A stretch of DNA of 64,000 bases from Rhynochetos jubatus (lineage: Eukaryota; Chordata; Aves; Eurypygiformes; Rhynochetidae): the NCBI GenBank assembly GCA_027574665.1, contig CM050652.1:36227631-36291630 (forward strand), in the 5' to 3' direction. Within the stretch, counting starts at the first letter, position 1. Each line of letters starts with the position of its first letter. Shown here piece by piece: positions 1 to 14,045 of the stretch. Position numbers and translations under genes: made by a program. The notes under the pieces were generated by a model. The model saw only the letters and a list, made by a program, of their open reading frames with translations. It was not told the DNA's origin and made no database searches.

Positions 1-1942
1 CTAACAGTACCATCTGAGAAACTTATTTTTCTCTGTTGATTCTTTGTAAGTTTATAGCTGGCAGAATTTCTGTCTCAGAGACCATGGGGTTAGCTTTATG
101 CTGTTAGAAGATCTTATGAAACAATTTAGCTTTCCTGTCATAATATGATGAATTTCACTGGTGCTGAAAATAGATTTTTCCTAAAAAGTACTTGAAAGCG
201 AAAAAGATTGTAGGAGATTTTTTTTTCCCTCAAAATCTGTTAGGGAACAAAGTAAACCACAAAAGCCACAGCTGAAACAATTCTGTTCTAATTATTGGTA
301 TTTCAGTAGTGTCTAAAATGCTTGTGCGATGTACTTGGTTAGCAAATTTTAGAATTTAAGAATGTAAGAATTATATTGGAATAATCAGTTAATGAAAGAT
401 TATTTTTTTTTAATTTAGAGAAAAATAGGTCTTCATGATGCTGTCCCATAACAGGAAGAATTGATAGGTCTCAAAAGCTGTCGCTGAACACTGTTAATCC
501 CACTTTAGTAATAGAAAAATAAGTATAGAAAATGCAAACAAGTGTCTCAGCATGCCTGCTGGTCACCAGTGACTGGTAATGGGGAGTTTCCGACTGCGCA
601 CCGGGAGGGCTGGAGTTTCCTTGGGGCATCTCCTGTAATATTTGGTGTATCCTGCATGTCACTGTGGAGGTGAGCCATGTGATATTCAAGTGATAGTGTT
701 GGCAGTGAAATCATGAAGGGGAAAAAATTTGAGTTTTGTTCTGTGTTAAAAAGAACAGACAAATCCCTGGACAATACACTTGGCCTCCAGTGGAGTTTCT
801 TTTATATATATGTCACTCAGACGGCAGAGTGGAGGAAGTCAGAGAGCGCAGGGTGCAATAAAGTGGCAGTTGTGGAAGCAGAGAAAGTGTCTGTGTACTG
901 CAGAAGAGAGAGGAGTGCCCAAGGGTACACACTGCCTTGAGCCGTGTTCTTCATCATTCGCTGTGCCAGCTTCCCGTTTCTCTCGAAAGGAAAGATGCAC
1001 CTCCAAACCCCTTTCTTCTGTCTCCCTGCTTCTATACAGATCAAATGAAATGTAGAGATTAGCTATGTGATTGACACTGTTTGTGTCAATACTTCGGAAA
1101 CGATCCAGTTAGTACCAGGAGTTAAGCTATAATAGCTACCCATGCAGCTAGAGGCAGTCCTCAAAGAGAGATACACACGATCTACGAGCTGTTGCTGGAT
1201 CCCTGCCACCCCAACAGTCAAACACAATGCCAGTCAAGGAGCCCCCAGCAGTTCCTGGAATTTCCTTCGCATGCCTTGTCGGGACCCACAGTGTCAGCCA
1301 GTGATTGAGCAGGTTGTTTCTCCTCTCTACACTTCGCTTTTTCCACCAGAATGAGTGTATCCCCATGTCTTCAGCTCTGCACAATACTGCCACCCCTGTA
1401 TCCCCATCAACATTCTCATCCTTTCCCTTCTCACCTCTTGTGTTTACTGGTATCATTCCCTTAATGTGGCCCCTACGATGTACTGACTCACTAGGCTACG
1501 TGGTTCTGCACAGGTGCTAGAGAACAGTTGAAGAAAATTATATGGTTGGGGGTGGTCAGATGTTTTCGTCTCATAAATTCCTCTTGGCTACACTTCCAGA
1601 TGTTTAGCAATAGACTCTCCAAACTCTCACTATCGGCCCTGATCTCCCCTAGACTGTCATCAGTCCCACTGTAAGAAAGTCAACAGTGCAACTATTAAGA
1701 ACACAAGGAACTCTTGTACCAGCTAAGAAAGAAAGGAAAGCCAAAAAGCATCTTGAAAGTGAGCATCTCTTAGTGACCGTCGCTACTAGGGAAACCCAAA
1801 AGAAATTTAACTTGCCTGAAGCCTTTGTTCCCTGAAGAAGCAGGGTATTTAGTAATATCATCCATCAATCAATTGGATCAGAGATCTAAATAAGATTAAC
1901 AAATCTATTCCTGAATTCTACTGATGTCAGCTTCTTCATCTA

Positions 1943-2393
1943 GCGTGTCCAGAGACGGGCAGCGGAGCTGGGGAAGGGTCTGGAGCACAAGTCCTGTGAG
2001 GAGCAGCTGAGGGTGTTTAGTCTGGAGAAGAGGAGGCTCAGGGGAGACCTTACTGTTCTCCAATGCTACCTGAAAGGAGGTTGCAGAGAGGTGGGTGTTG
2101 GTCTCTTCTCCCAAGTGACAAGTGATAGGACAAGAGGAAATGGCCTCAAGTTGGAGCAGGGTTTAGTTTGGATTGGGTATCAGGAAACATTTCTTCCCTG
2201 AAAGGGTTGTCAAGCACTGGAACAGGCTGCTCAGGGAAGTGTTTGAGTCACCAGCCCTGGGGGAATTTAAGAGATGTGTGGATGTGGTGCTTAGGGACAT
2301 GGTTTAGTGGTGGCCTTGGCAGTGTTAGGTCAATGGTTGGACTTGAGGATCTTAAAGGTCTTTTCCAACCTAAAAGATTCCGTGATTCTATGA
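1943..2393 (+). mobile_element. CR1 non-LTR retrotransposon, 5'-truncated, 3' end intact
   Basis: This is a chicken-repeat-1 LINE fragment in plus orientation. It covers the last part of the reverse-transcriptase ORF and the 3'UTR. Recognisable landmarks in order are 'tctggagaagaggaggct' (about 2021), 'gggagacctta' (2043), 'aagtgacaagtgatagga' (about 2114), 'aaagggttgtcaagcactgg' (2201), 'cttaaaggtcttttccaacc' (2351), and the terminal tail ending 'gattctatga' at 2393. CR1 elements are usually 5'-truncated at insertion and lack a poly(A) tail, ending instead in short 8-9 bp repeats, as here. No intact ORF remains. I see no clear target-site duplication. The family assignment is firm; the subfamily is not determined. 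Confidence 0.93.
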
Positions 2394-5300
2394 AAGTGTG
2401 CACGAGCTGGCACAGAGAGACGATGGGATACTGCAACTACGTAAACAGAACAGCAGCTCAGATAATCTTACTTGTCGTTACTTGTCACTGCTGTTTTGTT
2501 CTTGGCATTAACAACTCTACAAGCAGATCGTTAGGGGGGCAGTGGCTGGACAGTATGGTCTGTTATATCTGTTCAGCAGTGAGATGAGCGTTTAGATTCA
2601 GATATAAGCTGAACCATCTGTTGAATGTTTTCAGGGCCATACTGCAGTGTGACTTGAAGTATAGATGGCTGGGACATCTCACATCCCATGCGACTATGTG
2701 CTTGTAACAGCACTGACCTGTGATAACCGAGTATCCCCCTGCTCTTGCATCTCTTGCAAAGTGTGGCAAAAGTTGGTCAAATCATTTCAACATACAGAAC
2801 AATGTTTTAATTTGTCAAGAGCTGATTAAAAATGTTGTAAGCATGCAGGCAAGCTTGCTCATCTAGGGATTTTAAAGAAGCCAGTCAGCAGCCAGAGAAC
2901 TCCAAATGTACAACTTTCCAAATGTTAATACTGGCTTTACAGTTGCAGATCTCTTTTCCTCCCTCTTCCTCTTGATCTTTCTTCTATCTGAGCTGGGCTA
3001 TTCCTTGCTGTCATCGGCATGATTCTCCTCAGTTGTCAGAAGCATTTTGTTAGGAAGCCTGTTCACTTCCATAAGCTAGATCTGTGAATCTACCAGTGCA
3101 GGCCGGCGGCCTTGATCGAATTCACAACAGCCTTGAATCTTTCTGTGTCAATAATTTGTGTAATTTCTGTTTTGAAGGGTTTTATTGGATAATATATTCC
3201 TCCCTCCAAAAAATCCTGTTTGTGTTTTCATTAATAGGGCAGCTATTAACTTAAAGATGCTCTGCCCTCATGAGCTGGCACACATGCTCACTGTGCAGCT
3301 CCTGCACAATGCACTGCCTGTTGGCACGTGGTAGGAACTGTGCATTAAATGACCTTGTTCCAGGAGCCAGGAATATAATGTCAATGAAGACAGCTACAAT
3401 TTTCTATTTTTGTCTTACATCTACTGCAATAATAATTGCTGCTTCTTTCTTGTCTTGCTCTGAGGATCTTATTGAGAAGGATCTTGCAATGTGTTTAAAT
3501 TGGTCCTGTAATGAAAATATTTAGATGTAGGCTTTCCATTCTATTATCATTAATGTAAGCAAATGCATCAGATTTACTTAGGAGAAATTTTTTACCCTTC
3601 TTTCTAAGTACTAAGGACAATCTTTTCTATTTTGCATTTCATTATAAAAAGCTAAAAAAGAAATAAGGCTGTCTTTAAGAAACAATTTGGCAAAAGTAGT
3701 CTGAGAAGACACGAGTAACATATAAATCATGGGTTTATTACATGGAGTTGGAAAGGGTGGTACTCAGTTAAAGTATAAACTATAAAGTAGATTGGCTGAG
3801 GATTTTTTATTTGTTATAAGTATAGCTGCTTCAGATAGGTTTGGGATATTGGGGAGATAGTTTATTGTTGGTCAGCACATTGCTCTTTCAAGTTAGCAAC
3901 AGTCAGCAGCATAACATGATTACTGTTCTGGAGGGCTGGATTTCTTAAATACGAAAATGCTGTGATTCTTGCTTAGATCTGTTAATCACTGGAGCAGTTT
4001 TTTACTGAGCAAGGTTACCTAATTACTTTTCAACAGCTACTCGCATTGCAGTCTTGTTCAACGGACAAAGCAGAAGATTTTTGGTGATACTCTTGAATTA
4101 TCCTATAGTTACAAACTTCATGAAGAGTTTTTCTGTTCTTTTTAAATGAAAATGCATTTGGTCAAACTAACCCTACTGCAGGCTAACTGTGATAATTAAC
4201 TTTGCCATAGTCCCATTTAATTAGCCAAAAATGGAGTATGTGCAAGAGAAGCCACAAGAATGGACAAGCAGGGAGGTTTCTGGTCACATCTGGGGCTCAT
4301 TGAGATGGTTATATAGCTCAAGCGCGACTTACCCACACCATGCACAGCTCAAGTTGGTTGTATTGTTTTATTGCTTTATTAGTACTCTATTCATTTAAAC
4401 CATGAAGTGGGGGAATAAAAATTGCCTGCGTGCTTTGTGATTTGGAAGCTGAAGTATAATTCATTTGGAAGCGGAGTGTTATGGCACTGCGCATCATGTG
4501 CATGCTTCTGCAGAGGGTTTGAGGAATGGCAACACAGGAGACCGTTTAGCTCACTGCGTGGTGCCAGGAAACAAGAATTCTGTAGGATACGAGAATACTT
4601 CACGTCTCTACTATCTTCTGGTGCAGAAGCTACCGGCGTCCATCTGGATGTATATAGGTAGTTGAAATGTGCAGGTTTGGACATAATTCAGATTTTTAAT
4701 GTTGTGTGGGCATCTGCTGATTCAGTACCCTGTTCCAGCGTGTCTGACAGCTCTGTGACCTTGGGCAATGTACTTTTTCCCCGTGCCTTTTTCCTCCTGT
4801 CCACCGTCTGCCTAGTTTGTTTACATTGCAAGGCTTTTCAGGGAAAGAGCTGCTCCTTGCTATTGAGCATGTCCAAGACCTAGTGCAGTGGAAACACTTT
4901 CTCATTTGAGATCACCTCTTCGGTGCACCATAAATCAAATCATGGGTGGCCTTTACAAAGTGTCTCCCTTTAGACTGAGTAAATGAAGTTATGTTAGAAC
5001 GAGTCTCTGGAAAGCAATATAAAAGGCAGCATGGTAAATGTATTAAACGAAATCAGAGTTTTTCACTCTGCCTACACAGTCACCCTTTCCACAAAATTTG
5101 TGTCAAGGGGATCTAAGTTCTGTGCAGAAGTACAATTCATGCAAATGGTCTTCCCAGGTCCAGAATCCCTCACCTAATGGAACTACATAATTTCTGCAGC
5201 AGAATGCATGGCTGTGGCTATAGATAAAAGCGTGAATTTGTTTGTTAAAGTCTAATATGTAATAATAATGGAGTTTAAGTGACATGGAAATATGAGCTGA

Positions 5301-8300
5301 GAGCTTAGGCATGTAGGACAGAAAATATTGATAGAACATAAAACTTCCAAAAACTCTTCAAGAATAATACCCCTATCAGTGATATGGGTCTAAGAAAGCA
5401 GGTTTGTACCTGTTTATCATAGGCTCATTCACCCATGCATTGATTTATGAAAAAAAACCCCTTGTATTTGCAAGCAGCTGCTTCATGTTGTCTTTCAAGT
5501 TTCACAGTAAAACCAGATCACATCAGACTTAACCCGACTCCCTGTTTATGGCTGAGGGAGAAGAGTTCCTTAGGATGCTTTCCTTCAGCCACCCTGGCTC
5601 TCCCTTCCCACTCTGTGAGGAATCCACACCTTCAGTAAGGACAGCAACAATTTAAGCCAGCAGTTTTGTCATTTTGGTAGTGACTGTCTGGACTTGTCCC
5701 TGCTGTGACCTGAACTGAGCCCAGAGGAGATCTAGGGCTGTCTAAAAGCACTGGGACACGCATCACCCTGCCAGCCCCATCAACCTCTGGGGTAGACGAG
5801 AGGGCAACACCATGGCATTCAGGGTGTGCCTCCCCTCAGCCCCCATACACTGTGTGTCAGATGGCTCCTTTGATTGAGTAGCTTATCTGCGGGATAGTCC
5901 ACAGCCAAACAGCTGGCAAAAAGGACTGCTGAGGTGGTCAACGTGTCCACTCTTTCTCACATTATTTTCTCACTACCATAAAGTGCATTTTCCTGTTTGG
6001 TTTTAGGCAATGTCTCATTGAACACAGTACCTTTGTGGCTGAGTGCATGCTGTCCAAAATGCCACATCTTCTGCTTTGATTAGCATGGTCTATGGGGTCA
6101 TGAATTTGAACAAGAAAGAGGTGAAAGCTCTTTTTGTTTCTTCCCTCTGGATTTGCCAAAGAGAAAAAACCCTTAACATCTTTTCTGTACAGGATGATGA
6201 GAATGATATACAGTATTACTTGAAACAGTAAGGAATCTGTTACTTGAAAAAAAATACCTGATTCATGTCATTAGACTGGACAAACTAGCCAAGTGATAAT
6301 TATTAATGACAAAAGATCCAATAAAGATTAAAATATTTCAGGTTATATTTAGGTTTCATTGATACAGTGCTGTAAATTTATGACCAATATGAAACCATAT
6401 GAAAGATCTGTCAGCTTTTACTATTTCACATTATAGTCTTTTATCAAAACTGATTTCAGGTTTTGCAGTACTAAAGGTGAAGAGAAAAATGCAAGCTGCT
6501 TTTAATCAAACTGGAATGTTCAGTGATCACCATCAAAATCTTTACAGTGTTGATCTGAGTATGAAGCAAAGAACATTAATTTGTCTTTTGTTGACTTAAT
6601 TTAGTGGCAACCAAAGCCTTTAAGATGTAATGGTAGACAAGTTTGTGTCACACCACTGCAACTGCCACTGTGCATGTGAACACCCATCTGCTTAGGATTA
6701 AGCCCTAAGTCAAAACACCAATGAGGTCTAATGCTGCCAGTTAAAGTCGGACGCAATTTGCACTGAGTTTTACGCGATTAAGGACAGCACGATTAGGTCC
6801 TAATCCAGACAACAGTGCAATAAGTTACAAGGGCTGAAAGTATTTCTGCAAGGAAAGAATTGCATCCCTATGCGATCTGATCGGGAGTCTTGGCAACCTT
6901 GTTTTCCATCGGGGGCTGAATTACTGTTCTCTGTTGTTTGGTGCACTATTGTCATGCCTGCCTGCTGTTCTTTCCAGAGTGGTCCCAGCTTTTTCATCAC
7001 CCGTGGTCCAGGTGGCTGACCAATCTTAGACCTGTGTGCCCTTCTCCGAACACCGTGCCTATCAATCAGGATCACAAATTCCATATTCTCAGTGTTTGGG
7101 TGTTCTGAGTAAACCCTGAAACATCTAATTCAGCACGAGTCTTTACTCTTCTTTACTAGCTGAAGGAACAGAGGTGCTTTGATTATTTGCATAAGATCCT
7201 TTTCAGGTTACTTATGTGGCTGGCTTTCACACAATCCCTGTCTGTCTGTGGTAGCTTTTAATTTGAAGGGTTATTTTACACAAGCTATTACCATATCAGG
7301 GGGAGTGGGATCATCTTACCTAACTGGAAGTGTCTACCTGAATGTAGCCTTCCATCAGCTGGAAGAGATAAACATCCTCAGAGGGGTTCATCCCTTCTGC
7401 TGGAGAAGTCTGTCTGGGGTGCACTGAATCACCTCAGTGCCCATCAACGTTAGAGGTAGGCACACAGCTTTGATGGTTAAAGTTAGGAGAGAACATCTCC
7501 ATCTATAATGGACGTGCAGAGAGCTGGGGAGGGGTGGGTGTCACCCTCACATCACTTTCCACAGCCACTGCTGTGGAGGTGTAGTGAGAAAAAAATCATA
7601 AATTTAAGAGGGGAGTTACCCAATTACTCTGAAGTTTTTTTGCTGGGTGTCAGTAACCCACCTGTTCCCAGAGCTTGGGTGCAAGTATTTATGGGAAGGA
7701 TGACTTTACCTGTGATTATTTTAGTTCTTTTTCTCCTTGTGTACCTTCTCACTTCCCTTTTCTTTACTTTTCTTAAAAAACCCAAATCTGCGTACGTTAT
7801 CGTTAACCCCAGAAAACTGCAGCAATTTTCATCTCTTGAATTATGAGTAAGAATTGTCAGATGTGAAAAAGCTGATGCAATGTGTTTTGTAAATAGAGTA
7901 TTCACCACTGTTCATCCATTCATGGGCAGGAAGAGAAATATGTAATTGAAAGAGAGATGGCCTAAGGGTAATGAGAGGGAATCAAAAATGTTGTAAATGT
8001 ATTAAATTCAGCTTGAGTCAGGGCCCAAATATTAAGCTGGTCTTTGGCATGTTTCAGCAAGCACGTGAAATTTTTGAAAAGCTTAGCATGCAGAGATTTT
8101 GCTGATTTTATGTCACTGTTTTTGAGCTTTTAGAAAGTCAAAGTTTTTTAGTCTATGTTAACCATTCTAACCAAGTTAAGGACACCTGACACAATAAATA
8201 CAGATGCAAAAACTGAAAGGTGTATTTTTAAAACATTAGAATTTAGAAACAGAAGCATCCTGTTTCTGCCTCTTACTTTTCAAGTAGGTGGTCATGAGAA

Positions 8301-11300
8301 CATAATTCCCCTGGTTATATTCTCATTTTCAAAGTGTTCACCCATAAGATTTCTGGTATTTGAAAGTGCTCATATACTCACTCCCATACTATTATTTCGC
8401 CTTGAGTCTGTGATTCTCGCCCCACCCCGCCACACACTCTATATTTAAAGGATTTAAACGGGGTCCCAGGAATATGGATTCACAGAGAGTTGGGATTTGG
8501 AATATCAATTGTCAGCACTGATAGAATGAGTATCTGGAAACTGATTAAGACATATTTAGGTTGAAGTGTGGTGGAAAAAATGTGCTGGCAAATAAAAAGT
8601 CTGTGCATAAAATACTGTGTTGAGGGCATTAGGGCTCTGGAAACAAGTTTAAAAGGCAAGAGGGGAAAATATAGCATTTCACTGAGATGTCACTCCTCCC
8701 TGCTTTCAAGGATAGGAAGAAATCCCCGACTGAAAGAGTACTGTCAGAACTGGACTTAAGGTCACGGGTTAGTATTAGTGTTAGACTGTGACACACTGAA
8801 GTTACGTTGGCCATCGCTTGTCCAGTTAATTGGCTTTGCCGCAGAGGAGCGTTAGAGGAGCTCTCTTTTTAAATTGTTCTGTTTTCTTTACTATCTGCAT
8901 GTCTGAGACTCTTGCCTTGCCCCATAGCAATGGCATTTCTTGGGTGTACCTGGATCTGTGTCATTGTGGTAATATGATTAAACAGGGCTCCATTTTGCTG
9001 TTGGAAGAAGTGCATGATGTTGAAACCTATGCTGGCAGCTGCTTTTGCTCATTTGTTTCCAGGCATCACCATATAGACCATACAAAAAGTCCTAAAACCC
9101 CAGAAAAATGTGCATAGCAGAACTGTAATCTCAACTCCCTTGCTCTACTCTCTGTAAAAGTAATTTCTTTAATGATACATTAGCATAAGTTTTCACATTC
9201 CCCTTTGCGTTCTCACATGAGGAAGGTCTGTGCCTAAAGGACCTACTCCTGGCCAGGACATGTAACAGACCAGGGAGACTCCCCAGTGGGACATGCCCCC
9301 TCCTGGTCTCCTCTTTCTGTGGAGGAGGGAGTACCTGACTGCCTCCCCACCTCCTGTGAAGACTGTGCACAAATCCAAGTTTGAGACACGTGTCATGTTG
9401 ACTGTATCTGGGTGGGAGTGAGGGCAGAGACCTTCTAAATGCCCTTGACCTTAAAGTGATCTGATCTTCCTTCATCACATCAAGAAAGGGGTGGACCGTA
9501 CAGAGACTCTGTCCATCCCTCCCCCCTCTGCCCTCCTTCCCACAGCAGAGGGGGTTATTGGGAAACTTCAGAAGCTGAAACTCATGAGATTTCCACTGGC
9601 ATTTTGCCTCTGAGAATGTTTTTACTTGTCCACAAATGATTGAGCTTTAATGAGTTTCTCATAATTTGTACAAGCAGTAATGGTATATTTCTTTCCTTCC
9701 TCTGCCAATAGTTTTTGCATATTTTTTTAAATTTTCATAAACTGTACTGGCCAGTGCCAGGCTTAAACCTTGCACAGATGGAGGTGGACAATAACATTAA
9801 AATGCCTAAGTAATCAAATGTATTGCAGCCTGCAGTTCTGCTTTAGCGTTTGGATAGGAATGTGTTACTTCACATTTAAAAACATGAAAGTAGTTAAAGA
9901 AGCTGAAAGAATACGGCACAGTGTTCTTCAAATTCATAAAGATTAATAAATGAAGGGCATTCAGTGTCATCTTCAGTGCAGTGTGAAGAATGAGATTATC
10001 TATGTTATGCAGAAATTCTACCTTTAATTCAAGCTGTATTTACAGAAACTTCCCACCCCTATCTCATTAGTTCAGTGTTACGGTTTATTTGGGCAAGTCT
10101 GTTTTAAAACTAATGAATGATAGGGAATTAGAGAGTTACAGCAGTGATAGCAAGTATTTTTAAAACATTCAAAGCAAGAGTGAAGATTGCTACACTCCCA
10201 GGAAACCAACTGATACCTACTGAAGCCCATGCAAGCATTTAAATGACCTAATAAAGATCATGTGGGGGAAAAAAAAAATTAAGAAAAATAGTCTCGTAGG
10301 ATGGGCATAGGAAAGTAGATTGTTAAACACAGGGATAGCCAAAAGATAAACTAGTACAGGTTTGCCCTGCTCACCCAGTTTACATATTCAGATGGATGTA
10401 CAGCCTTTGCTATAGATTCTTACTGTAGAAAGAGGTAAAATGTTCAAATAGAGGTAGCTAAAGTTAGTCCCAGTGGCTTGGGTAGCCACAGCTAGAACTG
10501 CGGGAACAATAGGATTTTTTATTTGGGGACCAAACCTGTATGTGGAAAGAAGACTGGGGACTCGTGTGTCCAGGAAGGCTTGCTTTAAGTTGGCAAGCAG
10601 AAATAAAAAGGTTTGGTTTTTTCAGTGTACTGAACTGGGGCAGGGTGTGTTAAAAAATCCCTTGGATTTTTTAACATAAATGGATACTGGAAAGGAAACG
10701 TTTCAAACAAAGGCTTGAACTATATGCTTTCAAAATGAAGAGTGGAAAATAGTTGAGCTATTTGAATTTTGTCCAAATTCTCCAATTTTTCCAGTTGATT
10801 TTTTTTTAACGAAATTTTCAGAAAGTTTTCTAGACCCCTCGAGACCGCGTTTTAGGGCATTTTTATTATCTAGAAAGAAACTAAAACCAAATTCCCAAAC
10901 CTGCCATCAACTCAAAACTCAGGCCCCATTTAATTGGATACTTAATTACTGGCACCCACAGGTTGGTTTCCTAGATTGCAGGATCAGCCAGCTGTGACGG
11001 CCTTTCTTTTTGGCGCTGCCCTGCGACAATGCAGCTGAGCCCCGCTGTGACCCCTGGGAGCGCCAACAATGGAGATGATCAGTCACTGGGCACACAGCTC
11101 CCCAAAGGGTGATCACTTTGTTTCAGGTCATTCCAGAAACCGATTCATAGTTCTGCAAGTATTTTAGACAAGGTTTCTCAGGGGGTAGATTAAAAAATGT
11201 GTTACTTAGAGTAACAGTGCGAAACAAACGTTACGCCTAGTGACACTGGAATATAGAGGTTGAACTTTGAAAGCTTTGCTACTGGAGCTGCTTGGAATAC

Positions 11301-13688
11301 AACAGAGTAGGAATCCTTCCTCCTCCCTACTCCACCCTCCAGCTCCCCTCAAAAATACACCAAGTCAATGGGATGGTGCTTCATGCAAATGAAACACCGT
11401 CGTGTTTCATGTCAAAAGGTACAACCGTTTTAATGTGGCTGAAGGTGAGGCTCTGAAACGATGGCAGCTATGGCCTGTACTGAAAATCTGCAGGTCATTA
11501 AGCTGCCTGGGAGGGAGGGGGGGAACTTTGTTTTTATGGTCCATGTTGGAATGTGGGTCGGAGGTCCTCAAGTCCTCTAGTTCTTGCTCTAAAGCCAGAA
11601 GCTGCGGGGCTTGTTCGGGTCTCTGTGAGATGCTTTATGGACTGTTGCTTGCGGCATGGGAACCAAATCATTTTTTCAGAAACTGATTGTGCTGTTGGCT
11701 CCATTCTTTCCTGCGGAGATTTGGACCGTACTTTACCTCTTCAGTTGTTTTATAAGGAATCCTATGGAGAACACCTTGAGTGATATTACAGCGTGAGCAT
11801 TTAAAACCACGGGTATAACTCAGCTTCCTGGGGCGCTGGGAAGGAGTCAGGGAGTGCGCAAAGATTTTTTGGGCTGACGGCAAACTGTTCAGGGTACTAG
11901 GTGTCCTTAATTTCAGTGAAGGTTTGAGCTCGGAACAGTCCTTTTTAGGCAACTGAAAGCAGACCCTTTTTGCTAAGGCTAAGAGTGCACCTCAGCCAGA
12001 ATGTGCGTTGTTTTGGTTGCAGTCTGATGAACGTGTGAAGGGTGGAGAGGGAAAACCCAGCAACCGCTGGCATTCCAGTCCTTCCCCATCCCTGCCACTT
12101 CCATTGTTGTGATGCTGCTAAATCTGCTTTGCCCGCTCAGAACTTAAATAAACACACATTGTACTTGTGTGGCGTTATGCAGCATTTAAAAAAAGGGTCC
12201 GAGTTTGTTGAATCGGTAATGGGGTAGCTTGGTGTCAAAGGTTAGATCTTGTTTTATCCAAGATAGGGTCGGGAACTGCCATACTGTAGCTTTTCCTGAG
12301 GTTTTTAAGTGCTCGCAGGATGCTTAGAGAATGAAAAGTACAGTATGTTTTAGTCCCTTTCCTGGAAAGTGCATCCCCTGCTACCTGCTCTCTGGGAAAA
12401 GATTTAGTAACCAGATAGTAACCCAGGTTATTTATTTTAAATTGTAAATTCAAACACTTTGCCTTTTGTAATGCTGAGACAGAGGAGATCTTTGGAACAG
12501 AGGGATTACAGACCTATTTGAATTATAAAGGCACTGACCTCCAGCAGTCTTTTAGTCAAATCCGATGTTCATGTGGCCAGCGTATAATCATGTTTCTGTG
12601 ATATTAGTGCAAAGACTGGTGTCAGCGCTGAGCTCAGAGGTTTACCTTATTCTAAGCGCTGAGTTTCTATCAATCAGGGACATCACAGGAAGTCATCACA
12701 GCAGTATTTCTGTCATTCTTACACCCCTTGCCCTGTGTTCTCCCCTTCTGCCTTGTTTAACCTCTCAGTTAACTGATTCAGCTTGCTAGCCCAGAGAAAA
12801 AGCTGAGTAATTTTCTGCTGGTTTAGTGAATTGAGCTTTCTCCCCACAAACCAGTAAGCACCAGAGCTGGTGAATGATGAGGAAGCAGCAGGACCAAGAC
12901 AACTGAGAGCAAGGGCAACAGCAACAGAGAGGCAGGATGGGTTTCTTCAGCCATCTTCCAACACCTTCCCCTAAGTCTGCCTCACTAAAGCTTCTCCACT
13001 GCGCGTACAAAATACTAGGAGCTGATTAGAACAGAAGCCTCCCATGCGTCTCCCATGGGACCTCCTGACCAGCAGTTACTGGCTGTTCTGGGATAAGTGG
13101 GTCTTTGGTGAAATGGAGACATCCCTGTGAAAACGTTTACTTCCAGCAAGTAAGCATTTCATGTTTCTTTTGCTTAAAAACCTGTTTTTATGGAAGATTT
13201 CCTACTGAACCCTTGTCAAGATTCTGTAATTTGCCTTCTCTGGTGAAAGTCTGTATATGACTTTTCTTTTAGAATAAACCACAAACTCGTCTTTCACACC
13301 TAAACAAAACCTCTGTGCAGCTCCTTCCAAAATCTAATCACAGCTACAGTTCCTTGACTTCACACTCCCAAGCACACACTGCCTGAGAAGAAGCTCAGAC
13401 ACCCAGTTTGCTGCCTTTTGGAGTGAAAATGAAAAGAAACAACTATTTCCTGTAGTGTAAGGAAACATTAATGAAAGGAAGAAAGAAAGTGGAAAGGCTG
13501 AAAATGAGAAGTTGGACAAGTAGGGTGTAAAAAGCATTTAGTCAAAATCTCTACCTGCAGCTACTTTTGAAATTGTCTATTCTTGCTCACTGTCAGTTGG
13601 TGGCTAACTTCTGTTTTGATAACAATTCTTCTCCAGCCAAGCCTCACCTACCTCGATCTCCCCACTTGCTTCTTCCCAGGGCTCTCTT

Positions 13689-13720
13689 GGCAGAAGTTTT
13701 GGCAGTAGTTTTGGCAGTGA
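13689..13720. repeat. 12-bp tandem repeat, about 2.7 copies
   Basis: The unit 'ggcagaagtttt' is followed by 'ggcagtagtttt' and a partial 'ggcagtga'. It is a small local duplication with one substitution between the complete units. No function is suggested. Confidence 0.8.
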
Positions 13721-14030
13721 GCAACCAAATAAGCAACTGTGTGTATGAGGTGTGAATCGAATTTGCTTCATTCAGTAAGTTCAGAATACCTTGCCGACTC
13801 ATTCGGTGCTATTTATGCAGGGTTTCAGCAGCGTTTACTTTTGAAGTAAATACTGAAGTGAAATGAGGTGCAGCGCTGTCTTTGAATGCGGAGCATTATT
13901 TTATACCTCATTAGGTCTATTTTTCCTACTAATACAGTGGTGGCAATTGGACAAATAAAAGACTGAGGGGATGAACAAAAGCGGTGTTCCTTTTCTGAGC
14001 GTGCCAAATCCGTTCTGTAAATGTGGCATT

Positions 14031-14045
14031 AAAAAAAAAAAAAAA
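14031..14045. repeat. A15 homopolymer
   Basis: Fifteen consecutive A bases. The flanking sequence does not look like a processed retrocopy, so this is a simple repeat. Confidence 0.9.

Noticed and set aside
2168..2587. A 139-codon plus-strand ORF
   Set aside because: Its first half lies in the CR1 3' end, in non-coding or decayed frame, and continues into unrelated sequence.
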